DNA from: Phycisphaeraceae bacterium
Lineage (GTDB): Bacteria > Planctomycetota > Phycisphaerae > Phycisphaerales > Phycisphaeraceae
Direction: 5' to 3'
Assembly (NCBI GenBank): GCA_002686995.1
Contig: NYZC01000319.1
Coordinates: 1-32,992, forward strand
DNA: 32,992 nt
This document shows positions 17,032 through 25,504 of this stretch, piece by piece. Under the pieces are notes generated by a model. It was not told where the DNA came from and ran no database searches. It saw only the letters and a program-made list of their open reading frames with translations. Both the position numbers and the translations under genes were made by a program. Within the stretch, counting starts at the first letter, position 1; each line of letters begins with the position of its first letter.

Positions 17032-17060
17032 CCGAACCGGGCCGTCTCGGCCCGGTGTGC
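17032..17060 (+). repeat. GC-rich palindromic element, copy 3
   Basis: CCGAA precedes CCGGGCCG (17037-17044), TCT and CGGCCCGG (17048-17055). The hairpin sits between the stop at 17025 and the ATG at 17071, so close to the start that it replaces any ribosome binding site. It is the same element as at 6531 and 11966, and in the same orientation as paralogue B. Confidence 0.75.
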
Positions 17061-17070
17061 ACTCCGAGCC

Positions 17071-19377
17071 ATGATGAAGGTCATCTACGCACTCCTCGCG
17101 CTCTACGTCGCGATGCCTCTCTGCGCCGACGTGACGCTTGTCGATTTCGGTACCCGGGACTCGCCCGTGCGCCCCGGATTCACGCGGGTCACGCACGAAA
17201 CCATTTTCGCCACCAACGGGATCGCCGGCTGGCTCGACCCTGCCGGTCTGGAAGCGCACGACCGTCCGATTCCGCGCGAGCCCTATCCTCCGATCATCTA
17301 CACGACCGACACGCGCCGCGACACCGTGCAGGGCCGCAGTACCGCAACACTGCGTGTCGCGGCCGCCGATGGTGACGTGCGCATCTGGATGCTCGCGGGC
17401 CCGGGAGGCGGCGCGAGGGAGCAGGTCTGGGACATCGAGGTGAGCGCCGGCTCGTCCTCTGCCCGGGCCACGTACTACACGGAGAACGGCAACCGCGCGC
17501 TGACGCTGAAGGGCACGATCGGCGCCTCGGGTTACCTCGACCTGCGCATCACCACCCGCAGCCGCTGGGCCCTCAGCGCCCTCGTCGTCGCGCCCGCTGA
17601 CGCATGGCCGCCTCCCACCGTCAAGAAGCTGCAGCAGGAGGCATTTCTCCTTCCGGACGACCAACTGGTGCGATGGGAGCATGCGCCACCGCAGCGCGAG
17701 AAGCCGCGCTCCGGCATGCCCGTCGATCGTTCCGGTATCGTCGTCTTTCGTCGGCCGTGGGTCACGAACATCTGGCCGGACGACATCCCTGCCGCTGACG
17801 AGCTGAATCCGACGGTCGAGGCGTTCGCCTGTCCGAACGAGTACGAGCCGCTGACGTTCACGATCCTCCCTGGGCGCGATTTCGAGTCAGTGATGGTCCG
17901 GGTTGCCGATCTCGTGACCGACGACGGTCACGTCATCCCGTCCTCCGACATCGAGGTCCGACATGTGCGGTACCGATGGGTGCGCCCGAACTACAAGGTT
18001 TTCGGTCGCTACTACCGCGCTCCGGATCTGCTGCCGCGATTCAACCGACCCGGGCCGCTGCGGAAGGACGAGCCCTTTCGCGTGTGGATGACGGTGCACG
18101 TACGCCCCGGCGCGCCGACGGGCATCTACACGGGAACGGCCGGGATTCTCCTCAAGGATCGAATCACGAAGAACGTGCCCATCCGGCTCCGCGTCCTGCC
18201 GATCGCGCTGGAGAAGGATCCGGCCGTCACCTACAGCACCTACTACAAGCACCCCACGGTCTACATCAACCGCGCGCCCGACGACTTCTCGCGGCAGTGG
18301 TGGACGCGCAAGCTCGAGAACGACATGGCAAGCATGGCCGCCTGCGGCTACGACGCCTTCCTCTGCAAGATCACGGCGAGCCGCCTCGAGGACGGAAGCT
18401 GGCGGTCGAATCTCGGCGACCTGGAGACGCACCTCGAAGTCGCGCGGCGGCACGGCCTGAACCGCCGGGGACCGATCCCGTGCCAGTTCACCTATACGCT
18501 GCGGAAGCTCTACCGGCGGCACGTCGACGACGCGACGCTCTCCGGCCACCTCAGCGGAATCCGTATGCCGCCGGCCGCATTCTTCGACGAGGTGACGGCG
18601 ATCGTGGAGGCGTTCGAAGCGGACCGCAAGCGGCGCGGGCTGCCGGAGATTCTCTACTATCCGATCGACGAACCCACCACGGCGAAGGACTCGATCGAAT
18701 TCATGGTCGCGATCTTCGCGGCGATCAGGAAGGTCCCGGGCGTGCGCACCTACGTCACGGCCGACCCGGCCAGGCCGGGCTTCGCGCCTCTCGCGCCGTA
18801 CGTCGATGTCTGGTGCTCGAACGTGCCCAGCGTCACGCCGCAGCAGCAGTCTGAAGACCTTGACCGAGCGCGCCCGGTCGAGCACTGGTGGTACCCCAAC
18901 CGCGTCGCGGGGGAAAACGACCATACGGTGGTCGCCGGCGCGCGGATGGTCTACGGCTTCGGGCGCTGGCGCAGCGGCTACCGCGTGCTCATTCCATGGC
19001 GGTTCGAGGCATTCCACGGCGCACCCGAGAACTACCTCGACGGCTACCACATGGATTTCTTCAACCAGACCGACGACGACGCGAGCGTTCTGCCCTGCGT
19101 CCGCTACGAGGCTTACCGAGAGGGAATCGACGATGGTCGCTACCTGTACACGCTGCAGCGCTGGATCGCGCGGGCCCGCGAGAGAGATCACACGGACGCC
19201 GCGAACGACGCCGAGCGCGACCTGCAGGCGATGGCCGATACGCTGCGCGTACCCATTGAGGATCACGCCCGGGCGGAGGCGTGGGGATGGAGCGCCGAGA
19301 CCATGGATGACTTCCGGTGGATACTCGCCTCTCGGATCATGCAGTTGATGAGGCTGTGCGGAGAGGGGATGAATTGA
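17071..19377 (+). CDS. Secreted GH123-like / DUF4091 protein, paralogue B
   Basis: This 768-residue protein aligns along its whole length with the product of 9526-11928. It has the signal segment IYALLALYVAMPLCA and the same malectin-like domain (VDFGTRDSPVRPGFTRVTHET). It also shares WLDPAGLEAHDRP, the Ig-like region, and the C-terminal barrel with LYYPIDEPT (D533, E534). Shared landmarks include APDDFSRQWW, LENDMASMAA, HTDDDASVLP-like QTDDDASVLP and YREGIDDGRYLYTLQRW. The start at 17071 is chosen because the signal peptide begins there; the frame is open to 17029. As for paralogue A, action on N-acetylhexosamine-containing glycans is inference from the GH123-type acidic pair. The gene lies 45 bp after the SGNH-hydrolase gene and is probably co-transcribed. 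Confidence 0.85.
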   Translation: MMKVIYALLALYVAMPLCADVTLVDFGTRDSPVRPGFTRVTHETIFATNGIAGWLDPAGLEAHDRPIPREPYPPIIYTTDTRRDTVQGRSTATLRVAAADGDVRIWMLAGPGGGAREQVWDIEVSAGSSSARATYYTENGNRALTLKGTIGASGYLDLRITTRSRWALSALVVAPADAWPPPTVKKLQQEAFLLPDDQLVRWEHAPPQREKPRSGMPVDRSGIVVFRRPWVTNIWPDDIPAADELNPTVEAFACPNEYEPLTFTILPGRDFESVMVRVADLVTDDGHVIPSSDIEVRHVRYRWVRPNYKVFGRYYRAPDLLPRFNRPGPLRKDEPFRVWMTVHVRPGAPTGIYTGTAGILLKDRITKNVPIRLRVLPIALEKDPAVTYSTYYKHPTVYINRAPDDFSRQWWTRKLENDMASMAACGYDAFLCKITASRLEDGSWRSNLGDLETHLEVARRHGLNRRGPIPCQFTYTLRKLYRRHVDDATLSGHLSGIRMPPAAFFDEVTAIVEAFEADRKRRGLPEILYYPIDEPTTAKDSIEFMVAIFAAIRKVPGVRTYVTADPARPGFAPLAPYVDVWCSNVPSVTPQQQSEDLDRARPVEHWWYPNRVAGENDHTVVAGARMVYGFGRWRSGYRVLIPWRFEAFHGAPENYLDGYHMDFFNQTDDDASVLPCVRYEAYREGIDDGRYLYTLQRWIARARERDHTDAANDAERDLQAMADTLRVPIEDHARAEAWGWSAETMDDFRWILASRIMQLMRLCGEGMN

Positions 19378-19400
19378 TCGCTCGATAACTTGCGGGGCAC

Positions 19401-21545
19401 ATGCGAGAAGACCGGACAACACTGATCCGCCCTGATCATCCGCGGCTGTTCTTCAACGCGGACACTTGGCCTGCGGTGGCGGCTCGGGCCGAGGGGCCGG
19501 CCCGGCGATCCCTTGATCGGATGCGGAGCCGGGTCGACGAAGCGCCCTCGGATCCGCAGCCGGCGGACTGGGGCACGGAGGCCGCCGCCGCAGCGTTCCT
19601 CCATCGCATGACCGGCGACGACGCCTACGCGCGCCGCGCCATTGACCTGCTGCGGGTGAGCATCGAGTTCTATCACGCCACCCGGCGGGCCATGAGGTCG
19701 GTGAGCTGGACGTCCACGACGCGCATCAACGCGTGGTGCGCCTTCGACTGGATCTTCGACGAACTGGACGCGCAAGCGCGCCGAGAGCTGGGCCGATCGT
19801 TCCTGGATCACGTCGAGACGGAGCAGCCCGGCGATCCGCTGCTGCCGATCCCCGAATGGAACTTCAGCGGGCCCGAGACCGGCTTCTACGGCAACATGAG
19901 CCTGCTGTGGTACGCGGGACTGGCGACCTTCGGCGCGGGTGTCGACGACGAGCGGGCCGGTACGTTTCTCCAGCGCGGGCGCGACACGCACCTCGAGATG
20001 CTGCGCCACCGCGCGGCCGCCGCCGCGGACGACGGAGGCACCGCGAGCGTCGCGCTGCTCTACGCCTTCGGTCTCTATCCCTGGGCCGAGTTCAACTTCC
20101 TGCACACCTGGGAGGCGGCTACGGGGCAGGATCTTGCCGCCGAGTGGCCGCACGTCGCGCTGTTCGCCAATTACGTCGCCTGGAACTGGCTGCCGGGCGC
20201 GCGCCACTTCGGGGCCGGCGACAGCTACCACGACGGCAACGTCATTCCGCTCGACCACATGTGGACCCACATGGCCCACGTGTCGCACTTTTACGGGCGA
20301 AGCTTCCCCACGTGCGCCGCGCTCGCCCGCTGGATCCTTGAAGAGGCGGATCGGATCAGCGGCGGCGCCGGACCCGTGGGCGTGACCCGGGCGCATAGTC
20401 ATCGCTTCCTCGGCGGGCGCGACGTCTTTCCCGCCCACGAGTGCCTTCTCACGCGCATGACCGACACGCCGCCGGTCGGCCCGTCACACCTTCTGCCCCC
20501 GGCTCGCCATTTCGAGCACATGGGCCAGACGTTCATGCGCAGCGGCTCCGGTCCCGATGACACCTACGCATTGTTTACCGCGGGGGGGCGGGTCAGGCAT
20601 CACCGCCACTACGACAACAACAACCTGGTGATCTACCGCGGTGGATTCCTGGCGCTCGATACCGGCAGCCGACCCAACCCCGGCCAGCACATGACGCACT
20701 ACTACGGGCGCACGGTTGCCCACAACTGCGTGCTGATCCATATGCCGGGCGAGCAGGTTCCGGCCTACTGGGGCGAGGGGTCGGCGCCGGAAGAAACCGC
20801 GGCCCCGGTCCCCAACGATGGCGGTCAGCACCGCGAGCTGGGCTCGATCGTCGTCGCATTCGAGACGTCGCCTTCGTTTACCTATGTCGCCGCCGACGCG
20901 ACCGCCGCCTACTCCGCTGAGAAGTGCACGCTCGCCCTTCGCCAGGTCGTGTTCGTGCCGCCGGACCACTTCGTCGTGTGTGACCGAGTGGCCTCGACCG
21001 ACGCCTCGTACCCGAAGACCTGGCTCCTGCACACCGTGGGCGCGCCTGCGATCAAGGGCGATTCGTTTCACGCGGAGCACGAGAAAGGACGCCTGACCTG
21101 CCGGACGCTGGCCCCGGTCGACGCGCGCCTGGAGGCGATCGGCGGCCCCGGGCGCCAGTTCTGGTGCGGAGATCGCAACTGGCCTCTGCCGGAGGGGTTC
21201 GCGATGGACGGCTCCGAGGACACGCTCGGCCAGTGGCGTGTCGAGGTAACACCGCGGGGTGACCGCAGGGACGTCGTGTTCCTGCACCTGATCGACGTGG
21301 GGCCGAGCGGCGTCGATGCTTCGGTGAACGTCGCCGTCCCGATCCAGGAGCCCGGATGGACGGGCGTGAGCTTTCGCACCGCCGACCGCGCGGTGCGGAT
21401 CCGCTTCGCGACGAGCGGGGGCGCCGGCGGCGACATTCGCATCGACCCCGGTCCCGACGGCCCACGCCTGAAACGCCCGCTCACCGAATCGGTGCTGCCG
21501 CAGGCGGGCATCGAGGGGGCATCACCCGTAGAATCTGGGGCATGA
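19401..21545 (+). CDS. Heparinase II/III-like polysaccharide lyase
   Basis: This 714-residue protein has the two-domain layout of heparinase II/III-type lyases (PL12, PL15, PL17 and PL21 relatives). An N-terminal alpha-helical toroid (about 10-370, with WTSTTRINAWCAFDWIFDEL, WNFSGPETGFYGNMSL and HFGAGDSYHDGN) is followed by a beta-sandwich domain. The latter starts near FTAGGRVRHHRHYDNNNLVI (398-410) and includes GFLALDTGSRP, VAHNCVLIH and LRQVVFVPPDHFVVCDRV. Such enzymes cleave uronic-acid-containing polysaccharides by beta-elimination. The His and Tyr in RHHRHYD and in NFSGPETGFYGN are candidate catalytic residues. There is no signal peptide, so the enzyme is probably cytoplasmic and acts on imported oligosaccharides. 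The specific substrate cannot be assigned. Confidence 0.82.
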   Translation: MREDRTTLIRPDHPRLFFNADTWPAVAARAEGPARRSLDRMRSRVDEAPSDPQPADWGTEAAAAAFLHRMTGDDAYARRAIDLLRVSIEFYHATRRAMRSVSWTSTTRINAWCAFDWIFDELDAQARRELGRSFLDHVETEQPGDPLLPIPEWNFSGPETGFYGNMSLLWYAGLATFGAGVDDERAGTFLQRGRDTHLEMLRHRAAAAADDGGTASVALLYAFGLYPWAEFNFLHTWEAATGQDLAAEWPHVALFANYVAWNWLPGARHFGAGDSYHDGNVIPLDHMWTHMAHVSHFYGRSFPTCAALARWILEEADRISGGAGPVGVTRAHSHRFLGGRDVFPAHECLLTRMTDTPPVGPSHLLPPARHFEHMGQTFMRSGSGPDDTYALFTAGGRVRHHRHYDNNNLVIYRGGFLALDTGSRPNPGQHMTHYYGRTVAHNCVLIHMPGEQVPAYWGEGSAPEETAAPVPNDGGQHRELGSIVVAFETSPSFTYVAADATAAYSAEKCTLALRQVVFVPPDHFVVCDRVASTDASYPKTWLLHTVGAPAIKGDSFHAEHEKGRLTCRTLAPVDARLEAIGGPGRQFWCGDRNWPLPEGFAMDGSEDTLGQWRVEVTPRGDRRDVVFLHLIDVGPSGVDASVNVAVPIQEPGWTGVSFRTADRAVRIRFATSGGAGGDIRIDPGPDGPRLKRPLTESVLPQAGIEGASPVESGA

Positions 21546-21567
21546 ACGAACCGCGCCTGACCGCGGT

Positions 21568-21588
21568 TGAACGATGAACGATGAACGA
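21568..21588 (+). repeat. Three tandem 7-bp units before the GH4 gene
   Basis: TGAACGA is repeated three times without interruption. It immediately follows a small inverted repeat (AACCGCG ... CGCGGTT, about 21549-21568) that could act as a hairpin after the lyase gene. The repeat supplies an extra in-frame ATG at 21574, which is a reason to doubt that start for the GH4 gene. Confidence 0.6.
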
Positions 21589-21603
21589 GAATGGATGACC
21601 GCC

Positions 21604-22941
21604 ATGAGAGGCAAGATCGTCCTGATCGGCGGGGGCAGCCCCTACTTCGAGACCGTGATCGGCGAGCTGGCCCTGCAGCCCGAGCTGGCCGGCTGGTCGG
21701 TCGTGCTCTACGACGTGAACCCCAAGTCGATGAGGCTGATCCGTCGGATCGGCGGGCGAATCCTGGAGATGACCGGCGCGAAGCTGAAGCTGTCGATGAC
21801 GACCGACACCGCCCGCGCGTTCGACGGCGCCGACTTCGCCATCAGCTCGATCGGCGTGCACGGACCCGACGCCCGCTGGCACATGCGTGACTGCGAGGTG
21901 TGCGTGGACTTCGGCATCGTCCACACCACGGGCGACACCACCGGGCCGGCAGGCCTGTCGCAGGGGCTGCGCATCATTCCCATCTACATGAAGATCGCCC
22001 GGGCCATGGAGAAGCACTGCCCCGACGCCATCCTGCTGCAGCACTCGAACCCGATGAACCCGATCTGCCGGGCGATCACGAAGCACACCCGCATCAACGT
22101 GCTGGGCTATTGCCACGCCGTCAAGCAGGACATCGACTGGATGGGCGAGGTGCTCGGCATCGACCGCGACGAACTGGACGTGACCATCGCGGGCCCGAAC
22201 CACATGTGCTGGCTCCTGGATGTCCGGCATAAGGGGCGCGACGTCTACCCGGAGCTGAAGCGGCGCATCCTTCGGGGAAAGCCCCAGGATCGCCACACCT
22301 TCATCCGGGAGGCGCTGGGCCTGCTCGACCTCGTCGCCATCGGCGCCGATCGCCACGCCATCGAGTTCTTCCCGCACGCGCGGTGCTGCACGGACGAGAA
22401 GAACCTGCCTTACAACTTCGTCGGCCGGGCCATCTCGATCCGCGAGGGCCGCGTGGCCAGGGCCCGGCGCGGCGAGCCCACCGAGGTGCAGCTCAAGGCG
22501 GCGGGGCGCCGGAAGATCCCGCGGCCGCGCCGCAGCCCCGAAGCGATGGGCGCGCAGATCCGCGCCATGGCTTTCGGTCCGCCCATCATCCACTACGTCA
22601 ACACGACCAATCGCGGGGCCGTGCCGAACCTGCCCGACTGGGCCAACATCGAGTGCAAGGCGATTGTCGGCTCCGGCGGTGCACGCCCCGCGTTTGCCGG
22701 CGAGCTGCCGCCGCAGGCGGCGCGCTGGTCCATGGCCCAGGTCCAGGCCCAGGAGCTGATGGTCGAGGCGGCCGTCGAGGGCTGCCGTCGCAAGGCGCTC
22801 ATGGCCCTGGCCTGCGACCCGATGATGCTGAACTTTGACGAGGTGGAGCCGCTGTTCGATGCGATCGTCGCGGCGCAGGGGCCGCGCTTGGCGCGGTTTC
22901 GCAAGAAAGGACCGTCACCGCGCCGGAAGGGAAGAAATTAA
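21604..22941 (+). CDS. Glycoside hydrolase family 4 (NAD- and metal-dependent)
   Basis: GH4 enzymes use NAD+ and a divalent metal to cleave alpha- or beta-glycosides, including galacturonides and glucuronides, by an oxidation-elimination mechanism in the cytoplasm. The nucleotide-binding turn KIVLIGGGSPYFE is at the N-terminus. SNPMNPI (about 148-154), GYCHAVKQ with metal-ligand candidates C170 and H171, and PNHMCW (N199, H200) follow the GH4 pattern. The length (445 residues) is typical. The start at 21604 fits the usual family start (M-x-KIVxIGGGS); in-frame ATGs at 21574 and 21595 are alternatives. Its position after the lyase suggests it releases terminal uronic or unsaturated sugars from lyase products, which is inference. 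Confidence 0.88.
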   Translation: MRGKIVLIGGGSPYFETVIGELALQPELAGWSVVLYDVNPKSMRLIRRIGGRILEMTGAKLKLSMTTDTARAFDGADFAISSIGVHGPDARWHMRDCEVCVDFGIVHTTGDTTGPAGLSQGLRIIPIYMKIARAMEKHCPDAILLQHSNPMNPICRAITKHTRINVLGYCHAVKQDIDWMGEVLGIDRDELDVTIAGPNHMCWLLDVRHKGRDVYPELKRRILRGKPQDRHTFIREALGLLDLVAIGADRHAIEFFPHARCCTDEKNLPYNFVGRAISIREGRVARARRGEPTEVQLKAAGRRKIPRPRRSPEAMGAQIRAMAFGPPIIHYVNTTNRGAVPNLPDWANIECKAIVGSGGARPAFAGELPPQAARWSMAQVQAQELMVEAAVEGCRRKALMALACDPMMLNFDEVEPLFDAIVAAQGPRLARFRKKGPSPRRKGRN

Positions 22942-22984
22942 GCTATCAGTCATTAAGCCAATGGTTAATGACTGATAGCTTAAT
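22937..22984. repeat. 20-bp perfect inverted repeat after the GH4 gene
   Basis: ATTAAGCTATCAGTCATTAA (22937-22956) is the exact reverse complement of 22965-22984, with GCCAATGG between. The GH4 stop codon (22939-22941) lies in the left arm. The element is AT-rich in a GC-rich region and has no T-run after it. It could end or protect the GH4 message, or be a small mobile palindromic repeat. The right arm contains ATGs that extend the next open frame artificially. Confidence 0.85.
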
Positions 22985-22994
22985 GAGAAGAATC

Positions 22995-23543
22995 ATGATC
23001 ATGAAATGCTCGCCTCATACCGCCTGCGTGGCCGCTTCGTTCTTCGTGCTTCTCGGCGCCGGGATCGCCGTCTGCGCCCCGATTCTGCCGAAAGGGCCGA
23101 AGACCGCGAGCATGGTCGCCAGCCTTCAGGGCGTCCGGAAGTTCTCGGTCGAGGTGCACGCCACGCGTCCGGACGTGCTCGATCAGATTGATCTGCCGAT
23201 CAGGAAGATCGAGTCCCGCATCCGCCAGATGCTGCGGAGCAAGGGGGCCGAGGTGGTGCCCCCCGAGGAAGGCGTCGCCCGCCTGGTGATGCGGGTGGTC
23301 ATCCTGCACGAGCCCAAGGTGCCCGATGCGGTCGCCTACAGCTTCTCGCTTCGCGTCGACCAGTCGGCGCGCATCGAGCGGCTCGGATCCTCGCTCCACC
23401 TGCCGACCTATACGATCACCTCCACCGGCCTCGAGCACGCGGACGACGTCAGGATGAACGCGTCGCGCAACTTCGGCCTCATGCTGGACGCCTTCGTCGA
23501 TGACCTGGACAAGCTGGAGAGGCTGCCGGAGACGCGACGATGA
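22995..23543 (+). CDS. Small secreted protein of unknown function
   Basis: I do not recognise a family. The predicted protein has 182 residues. A signal peptide (HTACVAASFFVLLGAGIAVCA) is followed by a body that alternates beta-strands and helices: FSVEVHATRP, a helix around LPIRKIESRIRQMLRSKGAEVV, then VARLVMRVVILHE and YSFSLRVDQSARI. This pattern resembles small envelope proteins that bind lipids or assemble in complexes, but no motif proves it. The ATG at 22995 follows GAGAAG (22985-22990); earlier in-frame ATGs at 22968 and 22983 lie in the palindromic element, and 23001 is another option. The stop overlaps the start of the next gene (ATGA), so the two are probably co-translated. Confidence 0.75.
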   Translation: MIMKCSPHTACVAASFFVLLGAGIAVCAPILPKGPKTASMVASLQGVRKFSVEVHATRPDVLDQIDLPIRKIESRIRQMLRSKGAEVVPPEEGVARLVMRVVILHEPKVPDAVAYSFSLRVDQSARIERLGSSLHLPTYTITSTGLEHADDVRMNASRNFGLMLDAFVDDLDKLERLPETRR

Positions 23544-24340
23544 GCGCGCCGAACCGAAGGGACCGGTTCGAACAGCAGGGATACCTCGTCGTCGACGACC
23601 TGCTGACGTCCGAGGAGGTCTCCAGGTCGACGGCGGAGGTCGATCGGCTGCACGACGTCGCGCGCGACGGTGACCGGCGCGACTTCGAAATCGAGCCCTT
23701 CGCGCGCAGCGAGGAGGAGGACGGTCGGCTGATCCTGCGCAAGATGGAGCGCACGTTCAAGTACTCGCCCTGGTTCGACGAGATGGCGCGGCATCCTCGG
23801 CTTGTCGAGATCCTGTCCGAGCTGCTCGGGCCACGCCTGCTGCTGTTCCGCAGCACGCTCATGCTCAAGCCGGCTCGCCACGGTTCGGTGCACGGCTTCC
23901 ACCAGGACACTTCGTACTGGCCGATGCAGCCGCCGCATCTCGTGACGGTCAGCATCGCCATCACGGATGCGACACCCGAGAACGGGTGCTTCCAGGTCAT
24001 TCCCGGCAGCCAGACGTGGGGCACCCGCGACGTGGAGGAATGGGGCGGCATCGCGCGCGGCCAGGACAGCGCGTTGACGGACCGCACCGACATCGACACC
24101 TCGCGCGCGATCCACGTGCCGCTCTCTGCGGGCAGCGTCCTGTTCTTTCACAGCGCGGTCGTCCACGGATCGGGCCCGAACCGGTCGCCGCATCCGCGCA
24201 ATACGGCGCTCTACGCGTACTTCACGCCGGACGTGAAGTACGTGCCGCGTCGGGGCGAGCCGCCGGTGCAGTCGTATCGAGTCGTGGCGGGGATGGACGG
24301 GGCGAAGGAAGTCACGTTCGTTGCCGAGGAAGAGAATTAA
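23540..24340 (+). CDS. Phytanoyl-CoA dioxygenase (PhyH) family protein 1
   Basis: This is an Fe(II)/2-oxoglutarate-dependent dioxygenase of the PhyH type, which hydroxylates a small molecule or lipid-like substrate. It begins with the family's FEQQGYLVVDDLLTSEEV. The metal facial triad is H121 and D123 in GFHQDTSYW, with distal H209 in AVVHGSGPN. R220 in HPRNTALYAYF probably binds 2-oxoglutarate. The length, 266 residues, is usual. The start overlaps the stop of the upstream secreted-protein gene. It is convergent with the M14 peptidase gene 11 bp away. Bacterial members of this family are very diverse, so the substrate cannot be named. Confidence 0.88.
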   Translation: MSAPNRRDRFEQQGYLVVDDLLTSEEVSRSTAEVDRLHDVARDGDRRDFEIEPFARSEEEDGRLILRKMERTFKYSPWFDEMARHPRLVEILSELLGPRLLLFRSTLMLKPARHGSVHGFHQDTSYWPMQPPHLVTVSIAITDATPENGCFQVIPGSQTWGTRDVEEWGGIARGQDSALTDRTDIDTSRAIHVPLSAGSVLFFHSAVVHGSGPNRSPHPRNTALYAYFTPDVKYVPRRGEPPVQSYRVVAGMDGAKEVTFVAEEEN

Positions 24341-24351
24341 TCTTCCCCTCT

Positions 24352-25392
24352 TCATCGCGGCCAGAACCGACAATGCGCCCCGTACGCCATGACCTCCTCG
24401 AACAGGCTCATCCCGATGTCCAGGATCTCGTCAAGATCGAAGGGCTTCTCGACCACGCCCTGCGGGAACTCGAACAGCAGGGGCAGCCCGCCGCACGTGT
24501 GATGCAGGGCGGTGTGCAGGTAGAAGCCGCCCGTCGGCTCGGTGGCCGTGTACGCGCGCGGGCGCAAACCGTCCTGCAGGTGGCGCTGCCGGCACAGGGC
24601 GGCGATCTGCACCTGGTGGAGCTGGCAGGCAGGAGAGATCAGGTTTTCCGGGGCGATGATGAAAGGGGCCTCGACGCACGAGTGCAGCGTCATGAAGCAG
24701 TCCGGCGTCTCGCCGCGGATCAGGTCCAGCAGCGCGCGCGTCTCCGGGGCCACCTGCGGGGCGAAGAAGTCGTCGTGCTGGATGTTGACGCCGGCGTCGT
24801 TGTAGTAACCGCCGACGAAATCCATCTGTTCGACGGGCACCGGCTGCATCCGCTTGCATTCCGGCCAGCGCAGGATCTGCCCGTCGCGCATCCGCCCCTG
24901 GCCGTAATAATACAGATCGTCCATCGTGCCGCCGACCAGGTGGCGGATCGCGCTGCGTATCCGGCCGTCAGGCTGGGAAACGGGCACCATGACCACGCGC
25001 ATGCCGGCGGCAAGCTCCGCAAGTCGCGGCCACGGCTTGCCGCGCAGGTCGCGGCCGGTCTGAATCACCTGGGCCAGGTTCACGCAGGCGGCGGTGCCTT
25101 CCATCTCGGCCCCGTGGAGGCTTCCGATCAGGATCAGCACGGGCCGGGCGCGCTTCGTCGGGTCGTAATAGTCCTCCGGGTGACCGGCGGCGACCGCGGA
25201 AGACCAGGTGGCGCGCCGCTCGATCGGATCGCGTTCACCGAAGGCCACGGCGCGGATGGGACGGCCGCCGTGCGAACGCCCGATGCTCCATACCTCGCCG
25301 GCCGTCACCCGGTCGAGGTAGTCGTTGACCTCGGTCCAGTCCACCATCCAGAAGGGCGGGGCTTCGAAGAACGAGGGGTTGCGCACTTCCAT
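24352..25392 (-). CDS. M14-like zinc carboxypeptidase
   Basis: This is a metallocarboxypeptidase-type hydrolase. The zinc ligands fit the M14 scheme: H93 and E96 in GSLHGAEMEGT, then H237 in MTLHSC. The general-base glutamate fits E308 in PLLFEFPQG. VPVSQPDGR and DAGVNIQHD fall where the substrate-binding Arg/Asn motifs are expected. There is no signal peptide, so a cytoplasmic peptidase or amidohydrolase is likely; related bacterial enzymes act on cell-wall peptides or small amides. A succinylglutamate desuccinylase/aspartoacylase-like activity is the main alternative. The length is 346 residues. It is divergent from the second PhyH gene, sharing a 112-bp gap if that gene starts at 25505. 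Confidence 0.78.
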   Translation of the reverse strand: MEVRNPSFFEAPPFWMVDWTEVNDYLDRVTAGEVWSIGRSHGGRPIRAVAFGERDPIERRATWSSAVAAGHPEDYYDPTKRARPVLILIGSLHGAEMEGTAACVNLAQVIQTGRDLRGKPWPRLAELAAGMRVVMVPVSQPDGRIRSAIRHLVGGTMDDLYYYGQGRMRDGQILRWPECKRMQPVPVEQMDFVGGYYNDAGVNIQHDDFFAPQVAPETRALLDLIRGETPDCFMTLHSCVEAPFIIAPENLISPACQLHQVQIAALCRQRHLQDGLRPRAYTATEPTGGFYLHTALHHTCGGLPLLFEFPQGVVEKPFDLDEILDIGMSLFEEVMAYGAHCRFWPR

Positions 25393-25440
25393 GGCGGCGC
25401 GTGGTCAGAGCGAAAGGCCGAAGTCGGAGAGGGCGATCAT

Positions 25441-25475
25441 GCTATCAACTATCGACTATTGGTGATTTGTGATTT
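25441..25475 (+). repeat. AT-rich short repeats between M14 and PhyH 2
   Basis: CTATCAACTATCGACTATTGG shows a seven-to-eight-base periodicity of CTATC/GACTAT words, followed by GGTGATTTGTGATTT. The first seven bases, GCTATCA, also occur in the inverted repeat at 22937-22984. The low GC content compared with the surroundings suggests an inserted intergenic repeat or a promoter zone. Confidence 0.5.
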
Positions 25476-25489
25476 CGGAGAACTCCGAA
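25474..25489 (+). promoter_or_regulatory. Palindromic site in the leader of the second PhyH gene
   Basis: TTCGGAG-AA-CTCCGAA is a perfect palindrome with 7-bp arms. If translation starts at TTG 25505, the site lies 15 bp upstream of it and between the divergent genes, which is where a repressor operator could be. If translation starts at GTG 25469, the site is inside the coding region. Confidence 0.35.
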
Positions 25490-25504
25490 GACTGCGAGGA
25501 TCCT

